The notes below the pieces were generated by a model. The model saw only the letters and a program-made list of their open reading frames with translations, was not told where the DNA came from and made no database searches. The position numbers and the translations under genes were made by a program. Source: Microbacterium sp. cf046 (GTDB lineage Bacteria; Actinomycetota; Actinomycetes; Actinomycetales; Microbacteriaceae). Taken from it: DNA of 64,000 nucleotides. The stretch is taken from contig NZ_FOZJ01000003.1 in assembly GCF_900114345.1 (NCBI RefSeq), positions 744,001-808,000 of the forward strand, in the 5' to 3' direction. Shown piece after piece: positions 1 through 8,690 of the stretch (position 1 is its first letter; each line of letters opens with the position of its first letter).

Positions 1-323
1 TCGCGCAGGGTCGCGGAGATCTCGACGCCGAACCGCTCGACCAGCTCGTCGGCGGACGCGGACGTCTCCACGATCGGGTCGTAGCGACGCGCGCACTCCG
101 ACTTGTACTGCCAGATCGCCTGTGCGATCAGGTCGTCCTTGCCGTCGAAGTAGTAGTGCAGGATGCCGGTGGAGAGCTCATTGCGCGCGGCGACGTCCCG
201 CAGGCCGGTGTTCGCGAACCCGCGTTCCGCGATGGCGGCGAGGGCGGAGTCGGCGAGCTCGCGCCGTCGCACTTCGAACTTGTTCGCTGCGGCCCGCTCG
301 GCGCGCTCTGCTGAGGTGCTCAT
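1..323 (-). CDS. TetR/AcrR-family transcriptional repressor (C-terminus outside window)
   Basis: About 107 N-terminal residues are visible, reading from ATG at 323 to the window edge. After a charged Ala/Arg/Glu-rich lead comes the TetR helix-turn-helix, ending in the typical LSTGILHYYFDGKDDL stretch (about residues 50-65), then the start of the ligand-binding helices. TetR proteins bind DNA as dimers and are released by a small ligand. It is divergent from the dehydrogenase at 488, and an inverted repeat at 399-432 in the shared intergenic region is a likely operator. The ligand is unknown; the adjacent acyl-CoA-type genes suggest an acyl or CoA metabolite (inference). Confidence 0.9.
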   Translation of the reverse strand, partial: MSTSAERAERAAANKFEVRRRELADSALAAIAERGFANTGLRDVAARNELSTGILHYYFDGKDDLIAQAIWQYKSECARRYDPIVETSASADELVERFGVEISATLR

Positions 324-398
324 GACTTCTCCTTCCGGCGTGTTTCGTCGATGATACGCGGCGGATCGCGCCCGACCCAGTCATTCGCGAAGAATTTT

Positions 399-432
399 GG
401 ACGACTGTCTGAATTCTGCTTGTCACTCGTCC
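399..432. promoter_or_regulatory. Probable TetR operator (inverted repeat)
   Basis: GGACGACTG at 399-407 and CACTCGTCC at 424-432 form an inverted repeat with one mismatch and a 16-base spacer. It lies between the divergent TetR gene and the dehydrogenase. It overlaps the -35 of a candidate promoter for the + strand gene (TTGTCA at 420-425, 17-base spacer, TGTGCT at 443-448). Regulation of both genes by the TetR protein is inferred from position. Confidence 0.55.
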
Positions 433-487
433 AGTTTTCTGGTGTGCTGAGGCCACCACTTTCAAAGTCGAAAGAAATGGAGCAGTC

Positions 488-1288
488 ATGACCGCTGATC
501 TGACGGGAGCCCGAGTGCTCGTCACCGGAGGAGCGAAGGGGCTCGGGCTTCGAACAGCCCAGGCGATCCTCGCCGGGGGCGGCGCCGTCGCCATCGCCGA
601 CATCGACGAGGGGGCCGGCGCAGAGGCGGTGGCTTCGCTCACCCAGGACGGGGGCACGGCGGTGTTCATCGCACTCGATGTGACCGACGACGCATCCTGG
701 GAGCGGGCGAGCGCCGAGGCCGTCGAAGCCTTGGGCGGCCTGAACGGGGTCGTCAACAATGCGGGCATCGAGATCTCCGACCTGTTCGTCGACCTCGACC
801 CTGAGGGGGTCCGCAAGATCCTCGAGGTGAACGTCCTCGGCACCGCGCTCGGCATCAAGCACGCCTTCCGCGCGATGCGACCCGAAGGATCCGCGGGCGC
901 CGGCGGCGCGATCGTGAACATCGCCTCCGTGGCCGCCACGATCGCCTTCCCCGGCATCGCCGCGTACTCCGCATCGAAGTCCGCGGTGGACCGGCTCACC
1001 AAGGTCGCCGCGGCAGAGTCGGGGCGGATGGGCTACGGGGTGCGGGTCAACACGGTCTGCCCGGGCCTGGTGCCCAACGCGATGGGCGCGAAGCTCGCCG
1101 TCGACATGGAGGAGCTCGGCCTGTTCCCGTCGGTGGATGCCGCGGTCGGGGCCGTCGTCTCGCTCACGCCCTCGGGGCGGCTCGCGACCGAGGACGACAT
1201 CGCCAACGGCGTCGCGTTCCTCCTCTCCGAGGACGCGGCGTTCATCAACGGGGTCACGCTGTCCATCGACGGCGCAATGGGAATGTGA
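488..1288 (+). CDS. Short-chain dehydrogenase/reductase (SDR), NAD(P)-dependent
   Basis: 266 aa classical SDR. It has the cofactor motif TGGAKGLG near residue 13, the NNAG motif near residue 90, a catalytic Ser in NIASVAA, and YSASK (Tyr/Lys pair) near residue 160; the length is typical. GGAG lies just upstream of the ATG at 488. It would oxidise or reduce a hydroxyl/keto group; the substrate cannot be read from sequence. It is the first gene of a run with the Rossmann protein at 1299 and the acyl-CoA ligase at 2480, so a catabolic pathway acting on a CoA-activated ring or branched acid is plausible (inference). Confidence 0.92.
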   Translation: MTADLTGARVLVTGGAKGLGLRTAQAILAGGGAVAIADIDEGAGAEAVASLTQDGGTAVFIALDVTDDASWERASAEAVEALGGLNGVVNNAGIEISDLFVDLDPEGVRKILEVNVLGTALGIKHAFRAMRPEGSAGAGGAIVNIASVAATIAFPGIAAYSASKSAVDRLTKVAAAESGRMGYGVRVNTVCPGLVPNAMGAKLAVDMEELGLFPSVDAAVGAVVSLTPSGRLATEDDIANGVAFLLSEDAAFINGVTLSIDGAMGM

Positions 1289-1298
1289 GGGTCAGCGC

Positions 1299-2417
1299 AT
1301 GAGCACAGACAAGCCCGTCGTCGTCTACGGCGTCAGCGGATACACCGGTCGACTGATCTGCGAGTACCTCCGCGAACTCGGCGTTCCCTTCGTGGCCGCC
1401 GGTCGCGACGCGGATCGCGTTCGTGCGGTCGTCGACAAGATCCCCGGCATCGAGACCGCGGATTACGAGATCATCGGCGTCGAGAACGATGCGGAGGCGC
1501 TTGCCGCCGCGTTCGAGGGCGCCCAGGTGATCTGCAACACCGCCGGCCCGTTCATCAAATTCGGACCGGAGGTGGTCGCTGCGGCCCTCAAGATCGGCGC
1601 GCACTACACCGACACCACGGGCGAGCAGGACTGGGTGCTGCATGCCCGCGACACGTGGGGCGATCAGTTCGCGGAAGCCGGTCTGCTGCTGGCACCCGGC
1701 GTCGCCCACATGTACACCGTGAGCGAGATCGCCGCCAACATCGCCCTCGAGCCGGGCGGCTACGACACCCTCGACATCCTCGTGCTGTGGAAGGGACTGC
1801 CCACCTACGCGTCGACCCAGACGATCTTCACGATCCTCAAGGCCGACTGGTTCTACCTCGAGCAGAACAAGCTCGTCGAGTGGGATCATACGTCCGCGTT
1901 CGACGTTCCGGTCCCCGGCTACCACGAGCTCGCGATCGCGGTGCCCTGGGGAGGGATGTCGCACCCGATCTGGTTCCAGAACGATCCGCGCGTGAGCAAT
2001 GTGCGCTCGATCGGCGGCGTGCTCAATCGCGCGGTCATGGAAGGCGTCGGGCAGACGGTGCAGATGTTCGAGGAGCAGCTGCGACCGCTGGACGCCGACG
2101 CGCAGGAGAAGGCGCTCGGCGACATCGCCGCGTCGCTGCAGGCCGACATGCCGCCCCGCGAGAATCCGCGCATGAACCGCTCCGTGGATTCGGTGCACGC
2201 GTCCGGCCCGCTCGGCCGCTCGCACGTCGTGATCCACGGCAACAGCAACTACAAGCAGACCGGACTCCTGCAGGCGTTCGCGGCCTACTCGCTCATCCAG
2301 CAGACACCGCACCGCGTCGGATTCGCCTCCGCGTGTCAGGCGTTCGGGCACAATGAACTGCTCGGCCAGCTGCGCGGATTCGGGCTCGTCTCCGCTCCGG
2401 TGATCACCAGGGTCTGA
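1299..2417 (+). CDS. Saccharopine dehydrogenase-like Rossmann protein (DUF5938/trans-acting enoyl reductase type)
   Basis: 372 aa. The N-terminus VVVYGVSGYTGRLI is the GxxGxxG dinucleotide-binding loop of the saccharopine dehydrogenase-like family, followed by a second conserved segment (NTAGPFIKFG near residue 85). The C-terminal half is family specific, without a diagnostic catalytic motif. It starts 10 bases after the dehydrogenase stop, so the two are co-transcribed. Family members include trans-acting enoyl reductases; here a reductase role in the same pathway as the flanking SDR and CoA ligase is an inference. Confidence 0.75.
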   Translation: MSTDKPVVVYGVSGYTGRLICEYLRELGVPFVAAGRDADRVRAVVDKIPGIETADYEIIGVENDAEALAAAFEGAQVICNTAGPFIKFGPEVVAAALKIGAHYTDTTGEQDWVLHARDTWGDQFAEAGLLLAPGVAHMYTVSEIAANIALEPGGYDTLDILVLWKGLPTYASTQTIFTILKADWFYLEQNKLVEWDHTSAFDVPVPGYHELAIAVPWGGMSHPIWFQNDPRVSNVRSIGGVLNRAVMEGVGQTVQMFEEQLRPLDADAQEKALGDIAASLQADMPPRENPRMNRSVDSVHASGPLGRSHVVIHGNSNYKQTGLLQAFAAYSLIQQTPHRVGFASACQAFGHNELLGQLRGFGLVSAPVITRV

Positions 2418-2479
2418 TGGCTCGGGATGCCGCCCGAACCCCAGCGGGCGGCATCCCTCTCTCCGACGGAGATCCACAC

Positions 2480-3955
2480 ATGCACTTCTCGACACTTCCC
2501 GATTCGCGCGCCGATCACGCGCCCGAGGCGCCCGCGATCCGCGACGAGGCGGTGGCGCTCACGAACGCCGAGCTGCGCGCGCGTGTGCAGCAGGTCGCCG
2601 GTGCGCTCGCCGACCGCGGGATCGGCCGCGGCGACGTCGTCGCCGTCTTCCTGTCCAACCGCGTGGAGCTCATCCTGGTGCTGCTGGCCGCGTGGCGGAT
2701 CGGCGCCGTCGTCACGCCGATCAATCCGGTCCTCGGCCCGACCGAGGCCGCGTACCAGGTGGAGGACGCCGCGGCGAAGGTGCTCGTCGCCGAGGAGGTG
2801 CGCCACGACCTCGGAGTCCCCACGCTGACCCTGGGTGAGCTGAACGCGTCGCCGTCAGCCGACGTCCCCGTTGCGGACGGACTCGCCGACGGTGACCTGG
2901 CGCTGCTGATCTACACGAGCGGCACGACCGGCAGCCCCAAGGGCGTCATGCTCACCCACGCGAACCTCGACGCCATGACCGCCTCCTTCATCGAATGGTT
3001 CGAGCTGGACGACCGCGACCACGGACTGCTGATCCTCCCGCTGTTCCACGCGAACGGGATCGTGCTGGGCACGCTGTCGCCGCTGCGCGCGGGCGGGCAG
3101 GTCACGATCTCCCGGCGGTTCGCGCGCGACCGCTTCTTCGCGGACGTGGAGCGGTTCCGGCCGACGTTCTTCTCCGCGGTTCCGGCGATCTACGCGATGC
3201 TCAACTCCGCGGCGGATGAGGTCCACCCCGACATGTCGTCAGTGCGCTTCGCCGTGTGCGGCGCGGCGCCGATGCCGGCCGAGGCCATCCACCGCTTCGA
3301 GCAGCACTTCGACGTGAAGATCGTGGAGGGCTACGGGCTGTCCGAGACGACGACGGCATCGACGATCAACCCCCTGCGCGGCATGCGCAAGCCCGGAACG
3401 GTCGGTCTGCCGCTGCCCGGCCAGCGGGTCGAGGTCGTCGACGACAGCGGCGATCCGGTGCCCCGAGGGGAACGGGGGGAGGTGGTGATCGCCGGGCCCG
3501 TCGTCATGGCCGGATACCTCGGGCGCCCCGAGGAGACCGCGCGCACGATCGTCGGCGGGTGGCTGCACACCGGCGACATCGGCCGATTCGATGAGGACGG
3601 CTATCTGCAGATCGTCGACCGGATCAAGGACATGATCATCCGCGGCGGCGAGAACGTGTACCCCAAGGAGATCGAGAACGCCTTCTACTCGCATCCCGAC
3701 GTGCACGAGGTCGCCGTCGTCGGTGCGCCGCACGACGTGCTGGGCGAGGTGCCGGTGGCGTTCGTGGCGCTCCGCGAGGGCTCGGAGGTCACCACCCATG
3801 ACCTCGCACACCACGTGTCGGACGCGCTCGCGGCGTACAAGCGGCCCGCGCGGATCACCCTGGTCGAGGAGATCCCGAAGAACCCGGTCGGGAAGATCGA
3901 CAAGCCGGCGCTCCGGAGGGGTCTGTCCGAGCGCACGGCGCTGTCCCGCGGATGA
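2480..3955 (+). CDS. AMP-dependent acyl-CoA synthetase/ligase
   Basis: 491 aa ANL-superfamily enzyme that activates a carboxylic acid with ATP and joins it to CoA. Visible motifs are the P-loop YTSGTTGSPKGVM near residue 155, the GYGLSETTT adenylate motif, LHTGDIG with the hinge IVDRIKDMIIRGGENVYP, and the C-terminal catalytic Lys in NPVGKIDK. The ATG at 2480 has GGAG upstream and matches the family N-terminus; an in-frame ATG at 2417 overlaps the previous stop and adds a non-conserved lead. The substrate is unknown. It ends 136 bases before rplK on the same strand. Confidence 0.92.
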   Translation: MHFSTLPDSRADHAPEAPAIRDEAVALTNAELRARVQQVAGALADRGIGRGDVVAVFLSNRVELILVLLAAWRIGAVVTPINPVLGPTEAAYQVEDAAAKVLVAEEVRHDLGVPTLTLGELNASPSADVPVADGLADGDLALLIYTSGTTGSPKGVMLTHANLDAMTASFIEWFELDDRDHGLLILPLFHANGIVLGTLSPLRAGGQVTISRRFARDRFFADVERFRPTFFSAVPAIYAMLNSAADEVHPDMSSVRFAVCGAAPMPAEAIHRFEQHFDVKIVEGYGLSETTTASTINPLRGMRKPGTVGLPLPGQRVEVVDDSGDPVPRGERGEVVIAGPVVMAGYLGRPEETARTIVGGWLHTGDIGRFDEDGYLQIVDRIKDMIIRGGENVYPKEIENAFYSHPDVHEVAVVGAPHDVLGEVPVAFVALREGSEVTTHDLAHHVSDALAAYKRPARITLVEEIPKNPVGKIDKPALRRGLSERTALSRG

Positions 3956-3957
3956 GG

Positions 3958-3995
3958 TAAACTGGATCGGTTTGCGCGTGCCTTCGGGCGTGCGC
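3958..3995 (+). promoter_or_regulatory. rplK leader: -10 element and 5' hairpin
   Basis: TAAACT at 3958-3963 is a good -10 candidate; no clear -35 is seen. About ten bases on, 3974-3982 pairs with 3987-3995 around a TTCG tetraloop (9 bp, two G-U pairs). The hairpin lies in the roughly 120-base rplK leader and is not followed by a T run, so it looks like a structured leader and not a terminator. Autoregulation by L1, which binds leaders of rplKA operons in other bacteria, is possible but no L1 site was identified. Confidence 0.45.
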
Positions 3996-4091
3996 CGACT
4001 CACCGCGGTCCGGAGATGCCGGACGTGCGGGAGAACGAACCGGTCTCTGCGCTCGTCGAGGGGTCGGCTCGCTCGCTGAAAGGAAAAGGAA

Positions 4092-4523
4092 ATGGCACCC
4101 AAGAAGAAGGTGACCGGCCTGATCAAACTCCAGATCAAGGCTGGCGCCGCCAACCCGGCGCCGCCGATCGGCCCCGCGCTCGGTCAGCACGGCGTCAACA
4201 TCATGGAGTTCTGCAAGGCCTACAACGCCGCCACCGAGGCGCAGCGTGGCAACGTCATCCCCGTCGAGATCACCGTCTACGAGGACCGCAGCTTCACGTT
4301 CATCCTCAAGACGCCCCCGGCAGCCGAGCTGATCAAGAAGGCAGCCGGCGTCGCCAAGGGCTCGCCGACCCCGCACACGACCAAGGTGGCCAAGCTCACC
4401 AAGGCGCAGGTGCGCGAGATCGCCGAGGTCAAGCAGCCCGATCTGAACGCGAATGACATCGAGGCCGCCTCGAAGATCATCGCCGGCACCGCTCGTTCCA
4501 TGGGCATCACGGTCGAGGACTGA
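4092..4523 (+). CDS. rplK: 50S ribosomal protein L11
   Basis: 143 aa, the usual length. It carries the conserved N-terminal Pro-rich motif [14 protein letters not shown] and the C-terminal RNA-binding domain ending SMGIT. L11 binds the GTPase-associated region of 23S rRNA. An AAAGGAAAAGGA ribosome site precedes the ATG. It forms an operon with rplA, 14 bases downstream. Upstream is an acyl-CoA ligase where nusG would be expected, an unusual neighbour for rplK. Confidence 0.99.
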   Translation: MAPKKKVTGLIKLQIKAGAANPAPPIGPALGQHGVNIMEFCKAYNAATEAQRGNVIPVEITVYEDRSFTFILKTPPAAELIKKAAGVAKGSPTPHTTKVAKLTKAQVREIAEVKQPDLNANDIEAASKIIAGTARSMGITVED

Positions 4524-4537
4524 GGGGGATAACGATC

Positions 4538-5227
4538 ATGGCTACCAAGTCCAAGGCTTACCAGGCAGCTGCTGCGAAGATCGCGGCTGACAAGTTCTAC
4601 ACGCCCACCGAGGCCGTCACGCTCGCGAAGCAGACCGGCTCGGCGAAGTTCGACTCGACCGTCGAGGTCGCGCTCAAGCTCGCGGTCGACCCGCGCAAGG
4701 CCGACCAGATGGTGCGCGGCACCGTCATCCTGCCCCACGGCACCGGCAAGACCGCCCGCGTCATCGTGTTCGCGACCGGTCCGGCCGCTGAGGCCGCGAT
4801 CGCCGCAGGTGCGGACGAGGTCGGCGGCGCCGAGCTCATCGAGAAGGTCGCCGGCGGCTACACGTCGTTCGACGCCGCAGTCTCGACCCCCGAGCTCATG
4901 GGCCAGGTCGGTCGTCTCGGCAAGGTGCTCGGCCCCCGCGGCCTGATGCCGAACCCGAAGACCGGCACGGTCACCCCGAACCCGGCCAAGGCCGTCGAGG
5001 AGATCAAGGGCGGAAAGATCGAGTTCCGCGTCGACAAGCACGCCAACGTCCACTTCGTCGTGGGCAAGGCGTCGTTCTCGGCCGACCAGCTCGACGAGAA
5101 CCTGAAGGCTGCGCTCGAGGAGATCATCCGCCTCAAGCCGTCCAGCTCGAAGGGCCGTTACATCCAGAAGGGCGCCGTCTCGACCACCTTCGGTCCCGGC
5201 ATCCCGCTGGACGTCAACGCTCTCTAG
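4538..5227 (+). CDS. rplA: 50S ribosomal protein L1
   Basis: 229 aa, full length. The L1 signature is present, including [17 protein letters not shown] near residue 130 and the C-terminal [10 protein letters not shown] segment. L1 binds the 23S rRNA stalk at the E site and in many bacteria represses its own operon. It is the second gene of the rplKA transcript, which ends at a strong hairpin 18 bases past the stop. rplJ does not follow, as it does in most bacteria; it lies about 13 kb away. Confidence 0.99.
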   Translation: MATKSKAYQAAAAKIAADKFYTPTEAVTLAKQTGSAKFDSTVEVALKLAVDPRKADQMVRGTVILPHGTGKTARVIVFATGPAAEAAIAAGADEVGGAELIEKVAGGYTSFDAAVSTPELMGQVGRLGKVLGPRGLMPNPKTGTVTPNPAKAVEEIKGGKIEFRVDKHANVHFVVGKASFSADQLDENLKAALEEIIRLKPSSSKGRYIQKGAVSTTFGPGIPLDVNAL

Positions 5228-5244
5228 ACGACAGCGATACGCCA

Positions 5245-5270
5245 GGGGCTCCGCCGGAAGGCGGGGCCCC
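5245..5270 (+). terminator. Terminator hairpin after rplA
   Basis: 5245-5255 pairs with 5260-5270 around a GGAA loop (11 bp, one G-U), GC-rich, followed by a short TTCGTCG stretch. Its place just after rplA fits an intrinsic terminator, with a weak T-tract as is common in high-GC actinobacteria. Confidence 0.8.
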
Positions 5271-5296
5271 TTCGTCGTCGCCACGCCGTGCGTGAT

Positions 5297-5410
5297 CGCG
5301 GGGATCTCGGCCGACACTCCGACGCCGATGCCGCACCGCGGCGTGTCCGGGAGATCCCCGCGGTTGTGCCCGCGCCTGCGCGATGGCCGCGAGGGTCTTG
5401 CGGCGGCCAT
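5297..5410. promoter_or_regulatory. Two nested inverted repeats upstream of the LuxR-type gene
   Basis: CGCGGGGATCTC (5297-5308) is repeated perfectly inverted at 5351-5362, with further near-matching pairing inward (GACAC against GTGTC). A second perfect pair, ATGGCCGC at 5383-5390 and GCGGCCAT at 5403-5410, follows. Both lie in the 256-base gap between rplA and the LuxR-type regulator. They could form RNA structure in its leader or be protein-binding sites; the sequence does not decide. Confidence 0.45.
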
Positions 5411-5483
5411 CGCCGCGGCGCTAGCGTTCCGACACGATGCGAGCGCCGAGCCGGCGGGCGATCGTCGTGCCTGGGAGAGGGTG

Positions 5484-7115
5484 ATGACCGCGTCCGGTGC
5501 AATCGAGCGGGGCCGATCCGCGGCTGCGGCGCGCCGGTGGAGCGAGGCCTGTGATCGATTCGCCGAAGCCCGGTCGGCTGACCCCGCCGGTCTGTCCGCG
5601 CCGGATCTGGAGCTGTTCGCGACCGCGTCGTTCCTCCGAGGTCGGCCCACGACCGCGTTCGAGGCGCTGACGAGCGCCCACGAGTCGTATCTCGCCTCAG
5701 ACGAGACGGTCGGCGCCGCCCGCACCGCAGGCTGGCTCGCGCTCGAGCTGCTCGAGGTGGGAGAAGTCTCGTCGAGCGCGAACTGGATCGCGCGCGGTCT
5801 GCGTCTGGTCGAGCGACTGGGTGACTCCGGCTCGGTGAGCGGGTTCGTCGCCCTCGTCCCCGCAGCCTTCACCGCGATGTTCGTCGGGGACATCCCTGAG
5901 GCGATCCGGCGATTCGACGCGATCGGCGCGATCGCCGAACGGACCGGCGACCTCGAGCTCGCAGCGCACGCGGCGTTCGGCCGCGGCAAGGCCCTGACGA
6001 CGATCGGGCGGACCGCCGAGGGGTTCGCGGGCCTCGACGCCGCGATGGACGCTGTCCGCCGGGGTGAGGTGTCACCCATCACGACGTGCATGTTCTTCAG
6101 GATCGTCCTCGACGTCTGGCACGAGGGATTCGACCTGGACCGAGCCGAGAAATGGACCGCGTACTTCGCCGAATGGTGCGGCGCGCAGCCCCAGCTCGTG
6201 GCGTACAGCGGGCAGGCGCACGCCTACCGTGCCCAGCTGCTCCTGCTCCACGGCTCCTGGGCCGAAGCATCCGCTGCGGCCCATCTCGCCGAGGAGCGCC
6301 TGCGGGCGGGGGACTTCACCGCCGGATTCGTGGCGAACCACCAGCTGGCCGAATTGCATCGGCTGCGCGGTGAGTTCCGTGCAGCCGATGACCGCTATCG
6401 TCGCGCCGCCGAGACCGGGTGGGATCCGCAGCCGGGACTCGCGCTGCTGCGTCTGGCCGAGGGTGATGCCGAAACCGCCCAGACGATGATCCGCCAACGG
6501 GTCGCGGCAGCCGACGACGCCGTCCGCCGCCGGCTGCTGCCGGCCGTGGTCGAGATCGAGACGGCGGCGCGCGATGTCGTTGCGGCGCGACGCGCGGCCG
6601 ACGAACTGAGCGCGTTCCAACGGTCCGCCCCCACAACACTGCTTGCGGCTGTCGTCGCCGCCTGCGAGGCACGCGTGCTGCTCGATGAGGGCCAGGCTGA
6701 GCGCGCCCTCGGATCGGTGGATGCGGCGCGCGCTTCCTGGTCTGCGCTGGAGGCCCCGTATGAGATGGCATCGTGCGGTGTGCTCAGAGGGCGGATTCTC
6801 AGTGCGCTCGGCGACACCGAGGCCGCGGCCGCGGAGTTCGATGCGGCGCGGGCCGTGTTCGTCGATCTCGGCGCGCGGTCGGCCCTCGCGGAGCTGAACA
6901 TCCTGACCGGCGAGCGCCCCGCCGGCACGCTCACCGCCCGCGAGGTCGAGGTGCTGCGACTCGTGTCGACCGGGCTCACCAACCGGGGCATCGCGGAGCG
7001 GCTGTCGCTGAGCGAGAAGACGGTCGCCCGGCACCTCAGCAACATCTTCGGCAAGCTCGGTCTGTCGACCCGGTCGGCGGCGACCGCATACGCGTACGAG
7101 CACGGCCTCATCTGA
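5484..7115 (+). CDS. LuxR-family regulator with large TPR-like sensor region
   Basis: 543 aa. The last ~60 residues are a LuxR/GerE helix-turn-helix (LTAREVEVLRLVSTGLTNRG then SEKTVARHLSNIFGKLG). The rest is Ala-rich alpha-helical repeat resembling TPR arrays of the large LuxR/MalT-like group, but without an N-terminal ATPase P-loop. The start was taken at ATG 5484 because GGAGAGG lies immediately upstream; the open frame extends to GTG 5292 through inverted repeats that are better read as leader. Such proteins respond to an unknown signal through the helical region. Target genes are unknown; the downstream PQ-loop and monooxygenase genes are candidates. Confidence 0.8.
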   Translation: MTASGAIERGRSAAAARRWSEACDRFAEARSADPAGLSAPDLELFATASFLRGRPTTAFEALTSAHESYLASDETVGAARTAGWLALELLEVGEVSSSANWIARGLRLVERLGDSGSVSGFVALVPAAFTAMFVGDIPEAIRRFDAIGAIAERTGDLELAAHAAFGRGKALTTIGRTAEGFAGLDAAMDAVRRGEVSPITTCMFFRIVLDVWHEGFDLDRAEKWTAYFAEWCGAQPQLVAYSGQAHAYRAQLLLLHGSWAEASAAAHLAEERLRAGDFTAGFVANHQLAELHRLRGEFRAADDRYRRAAETGWDPQPGLALLRLAEGDAETAQTMIRQRVAAADDAVRRRLLPAVVEIETAARDVVAARRAADELSAFQRSAPTTLLAAVVAACEARVLLDEGQAERALGSVDAARASWSALEAPYEMASCGVLRGRILSALGDTEAAAAEFDAARAVFVDLGARSALAELNILTGERPAGTLTAREVEVLRLVSTGLTNRGIAERLSLSEKTVARHLSNIFGKLGLSTRSAATAYAYEHGLI

Positions 7116-7244
7116 CGGGCTCCCGACCGCTCGCAGAAGGCGACTGCATATGTGCCCGGGACGGCGCGTCTGCATAATCCTGCCCACCGCGCTGTCGCGC
7201 GAAGTTGGGCGGTTCTGCCGAAGCGACCGATGTCGACCCCGGCC

Positions 7245-7250
7245 TAGCGT
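7245..7250 (+). promoter_or_regulatory. Leaderless -10 for the PQ-loop gene
   Basis: TAGCGT ends 7 bases before ATG 7258, with no ribosome site between. It matches the recurrent TANNNT-N6/7-start pattern of this window. Confidence 0.5.
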
Positions 7251-7257
7251 TGCGCAC

Positions 7258-7590
7258 ATGGACATCCCGATCGTGGCAGGCACGGTCTCGACCGTGGTCT
7301 TCGCGGTCAGCAACCTGCCGATGCTGCGCAAGGCGCTGCGCACGCGGGACGTCTCCTCCTACAGCCTCTCCAGCCTGGTCATGATCAACGCAGCCAACGT
7401 CGTGTACTCGCTGTACGTGTTCACCCTGCCGATCGGCCCGATCTGGGCGCTGCACACGTTCTATCTCGTCTCCTGCGCCATCATGCTCGTGCTGTGCCTG
7501 CGCCAGCGGCGCCCGGCCGCCGACCGAGCGGTGGCGCAACACAGGCAGTCACGGCGTCACATCCCTGCGGGGCGTTCGGCCGGAGCGTAG
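7258..7590 (+). CDS. SemiSWEET/PQ-loop family small membrane transporter
   Basis: 110 aa with three predicted membrane helices and the PQ-loop-like motif VSNLPMLRKALRTRDVSSYS after the first helix. Bacterial SemiSWEETs of about 90-100 aa work as dimers and move sugars or other small solutes. The start ATG 7258 fits the family; the frame stays open upstream to 7150 but that part is unrelated in character. The C-terminal ~25 residues are a basic, non-conserved tail. The stop codon TAG also forms the first half of a -10-like TAGCGT for the next gene. Substrate unknown. Confidence 0.75.
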   Translation: MDIPIVAGTVSTVVFAVSNLPMLRKALRTRDVSSYSLSSLVMINAANVVYSLYVFTLPIGPIWALHTFYLVSCAIMLVLCLRQRRPAADRAVAQHRQSRRHIPAGRSAGA

Positions 7591-7593
7591 CGT
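7588..7593 (+). promoter_or_regulatory. -10 candidate for the nitronate monooxygenase gene
   Basis: TAGCGT overlaps the stop codon of the PQ-loop gene, 29 bases before ATG 7623. That spacing leaves a short leader containing a GAAGGGA ribosome site. Confidence 0.4.
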
Positions 7594-7622
7594 CAGATGC
7601 CTGGACCGCGAAGGGAAGCGCC

Positions 7623-8690
7623 ATGCCCGAAACGCTGGAGAACCTCCTGGGGATCGACGAGCCCATCGTGCTCGGACCGTTCGGCGGCGCGTCGTCGGTG
7701 GCGCTGACCGCGCTGGTGAGCAACTCAGGCGGCCTCGGCTCGTTCGGCCTGTACGGAAACTCGGCTGACCGCATCCGGGACACGATTGCGAGCCTCCGCG
7801 CGGCCACCGACCGGCCGTTCGCGGTCAACCTGTGGATGCCGACCGGCGACGAGGTGGCGCCCGGAGACATCGATCTCGCGCCGTACATCGATGCGCTCGC
7901 GCCCCTGTACGACGTGCTGGGGGTCGAGCACCCGACTCCGCCGCCGGATTTCATCCCCCCTTTCGAAGACCAGCTCGACGCGGTGCTGGATGCCGATCCC
8001 TCGGTCGTCAGCTTCGTCTACGGAGTCCCTTCGCACACCGTGATCGAGCGCGCCCACCGCAGTGGCGCACTCGTGGTGGCCACCGCGACCACCGTCGCCG
8101 AAGCGGTGACGCTCGACCGCGCGGGAGTCGATGCGATCGTCGCGAGCGGATCGGAGGCGGCGGGCCATCGCGTCTCCTTCCTGCAGCAGGCCGAGCAGTC
8201 CCTCGTCGGGGTGATCTCGCTGATCCCGCAGGTGGTCGACGCGGTCCGCGTGCCGGTGATCGCCGCCGGAGGCATCGCCGACCGGCGCGGAGTCGCGGCC
8301 GCATTCGCCCTCGGCGCGGCCGGCGTCCAGGTCGGGACCGCGTTCCTTCGCACGCGCCAGTCGGCCGTTCCCGAGTCCCATCGCGCGGCGATCGCCGACG
8401 CAACCGACACGAGCACGGTGCTGACCCGGGCGATGAGCGGCCGTCTGGCCCGCGGCATCCCGAATCGAGCCATGCGCGAGATCGAGACCATCGGGATGAT
8501 CGCGCCGTTCCCGGCGCAGAACTGGCTGACGGGTGCCTTCCGCAGCGTGGCCGCCACGCAGGACCGCGGCGAGCTGCTCTCGCTCTGGGCGGGTCAGTCC
8601 GCTCCGCTCGCGACGCGCGAGGACGCGCGTGACGTCTTCGCAGAGCTGCGCGACGGCATCCCGCGCGGGCGATCCGGCACGCCCGGCTAG
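7623..8690 (+). CDS. Nitronate monooxygenase/2-nitropropane dioxygenase-like FMN enzyme
   Basis: 355 aa TIM-barrel flavoprotein. Family signatures are GPFGGASSVALTALVSN at the N-terminus, the catalytic-His region ASGSEAAGHR near residue 180, and the FMN-phosphate motif AAGGIADRRGVAAAFALGA near residue 215. Members oxidise alkyl nitronates; many are generic FMN oxidoreductases, so the substrate stays open. ATG 7623 has an AAGGGA ribosome site. The stop TAG overlaps the stop of the convergent HxlR gene in a shared CTAG. Confidence 0.88.
   Translation: MPETLENLLGIDEPIVLGPFGGASSVALTALVSNSGGLGSFGLYGNSADRIRDTIASLRAATDRPFAVNLWMPTGDEVAPGDIDLAPYIDALAPLYDVLGVEHPTPPPDFIPPFEDQLDAVLDADPSVVSFVYGVPSHTVIERAHRSGALVVATATTVAEAVTLDRAGVDAIVASGSEAAGHRVSFLQQAEQSLVGVISLIPQVVDAVRVPVIAAGGIADRRGVAAAFALGAAGVQVGTAFLRTRQSAVPESHRAAIADATDTSTVLTRAMSGRLARGIPNRAMREIETIGMIAPFPAQNWLTGAFRSVAATQDRGELLSLWAGQSAPLATREDARDVFAELRDGIPRGRSGTPG

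Noticed and set aside
4277..6091. 604-codon minus-strand open frame across rplK, rplA and the LuxR-type gene
   Set aside because: It is antisense to two certain ribosomal genes, has Arg/Ser/Ala-rich low-complexity composition and no motif. It is a GC-skewed shadow frame.
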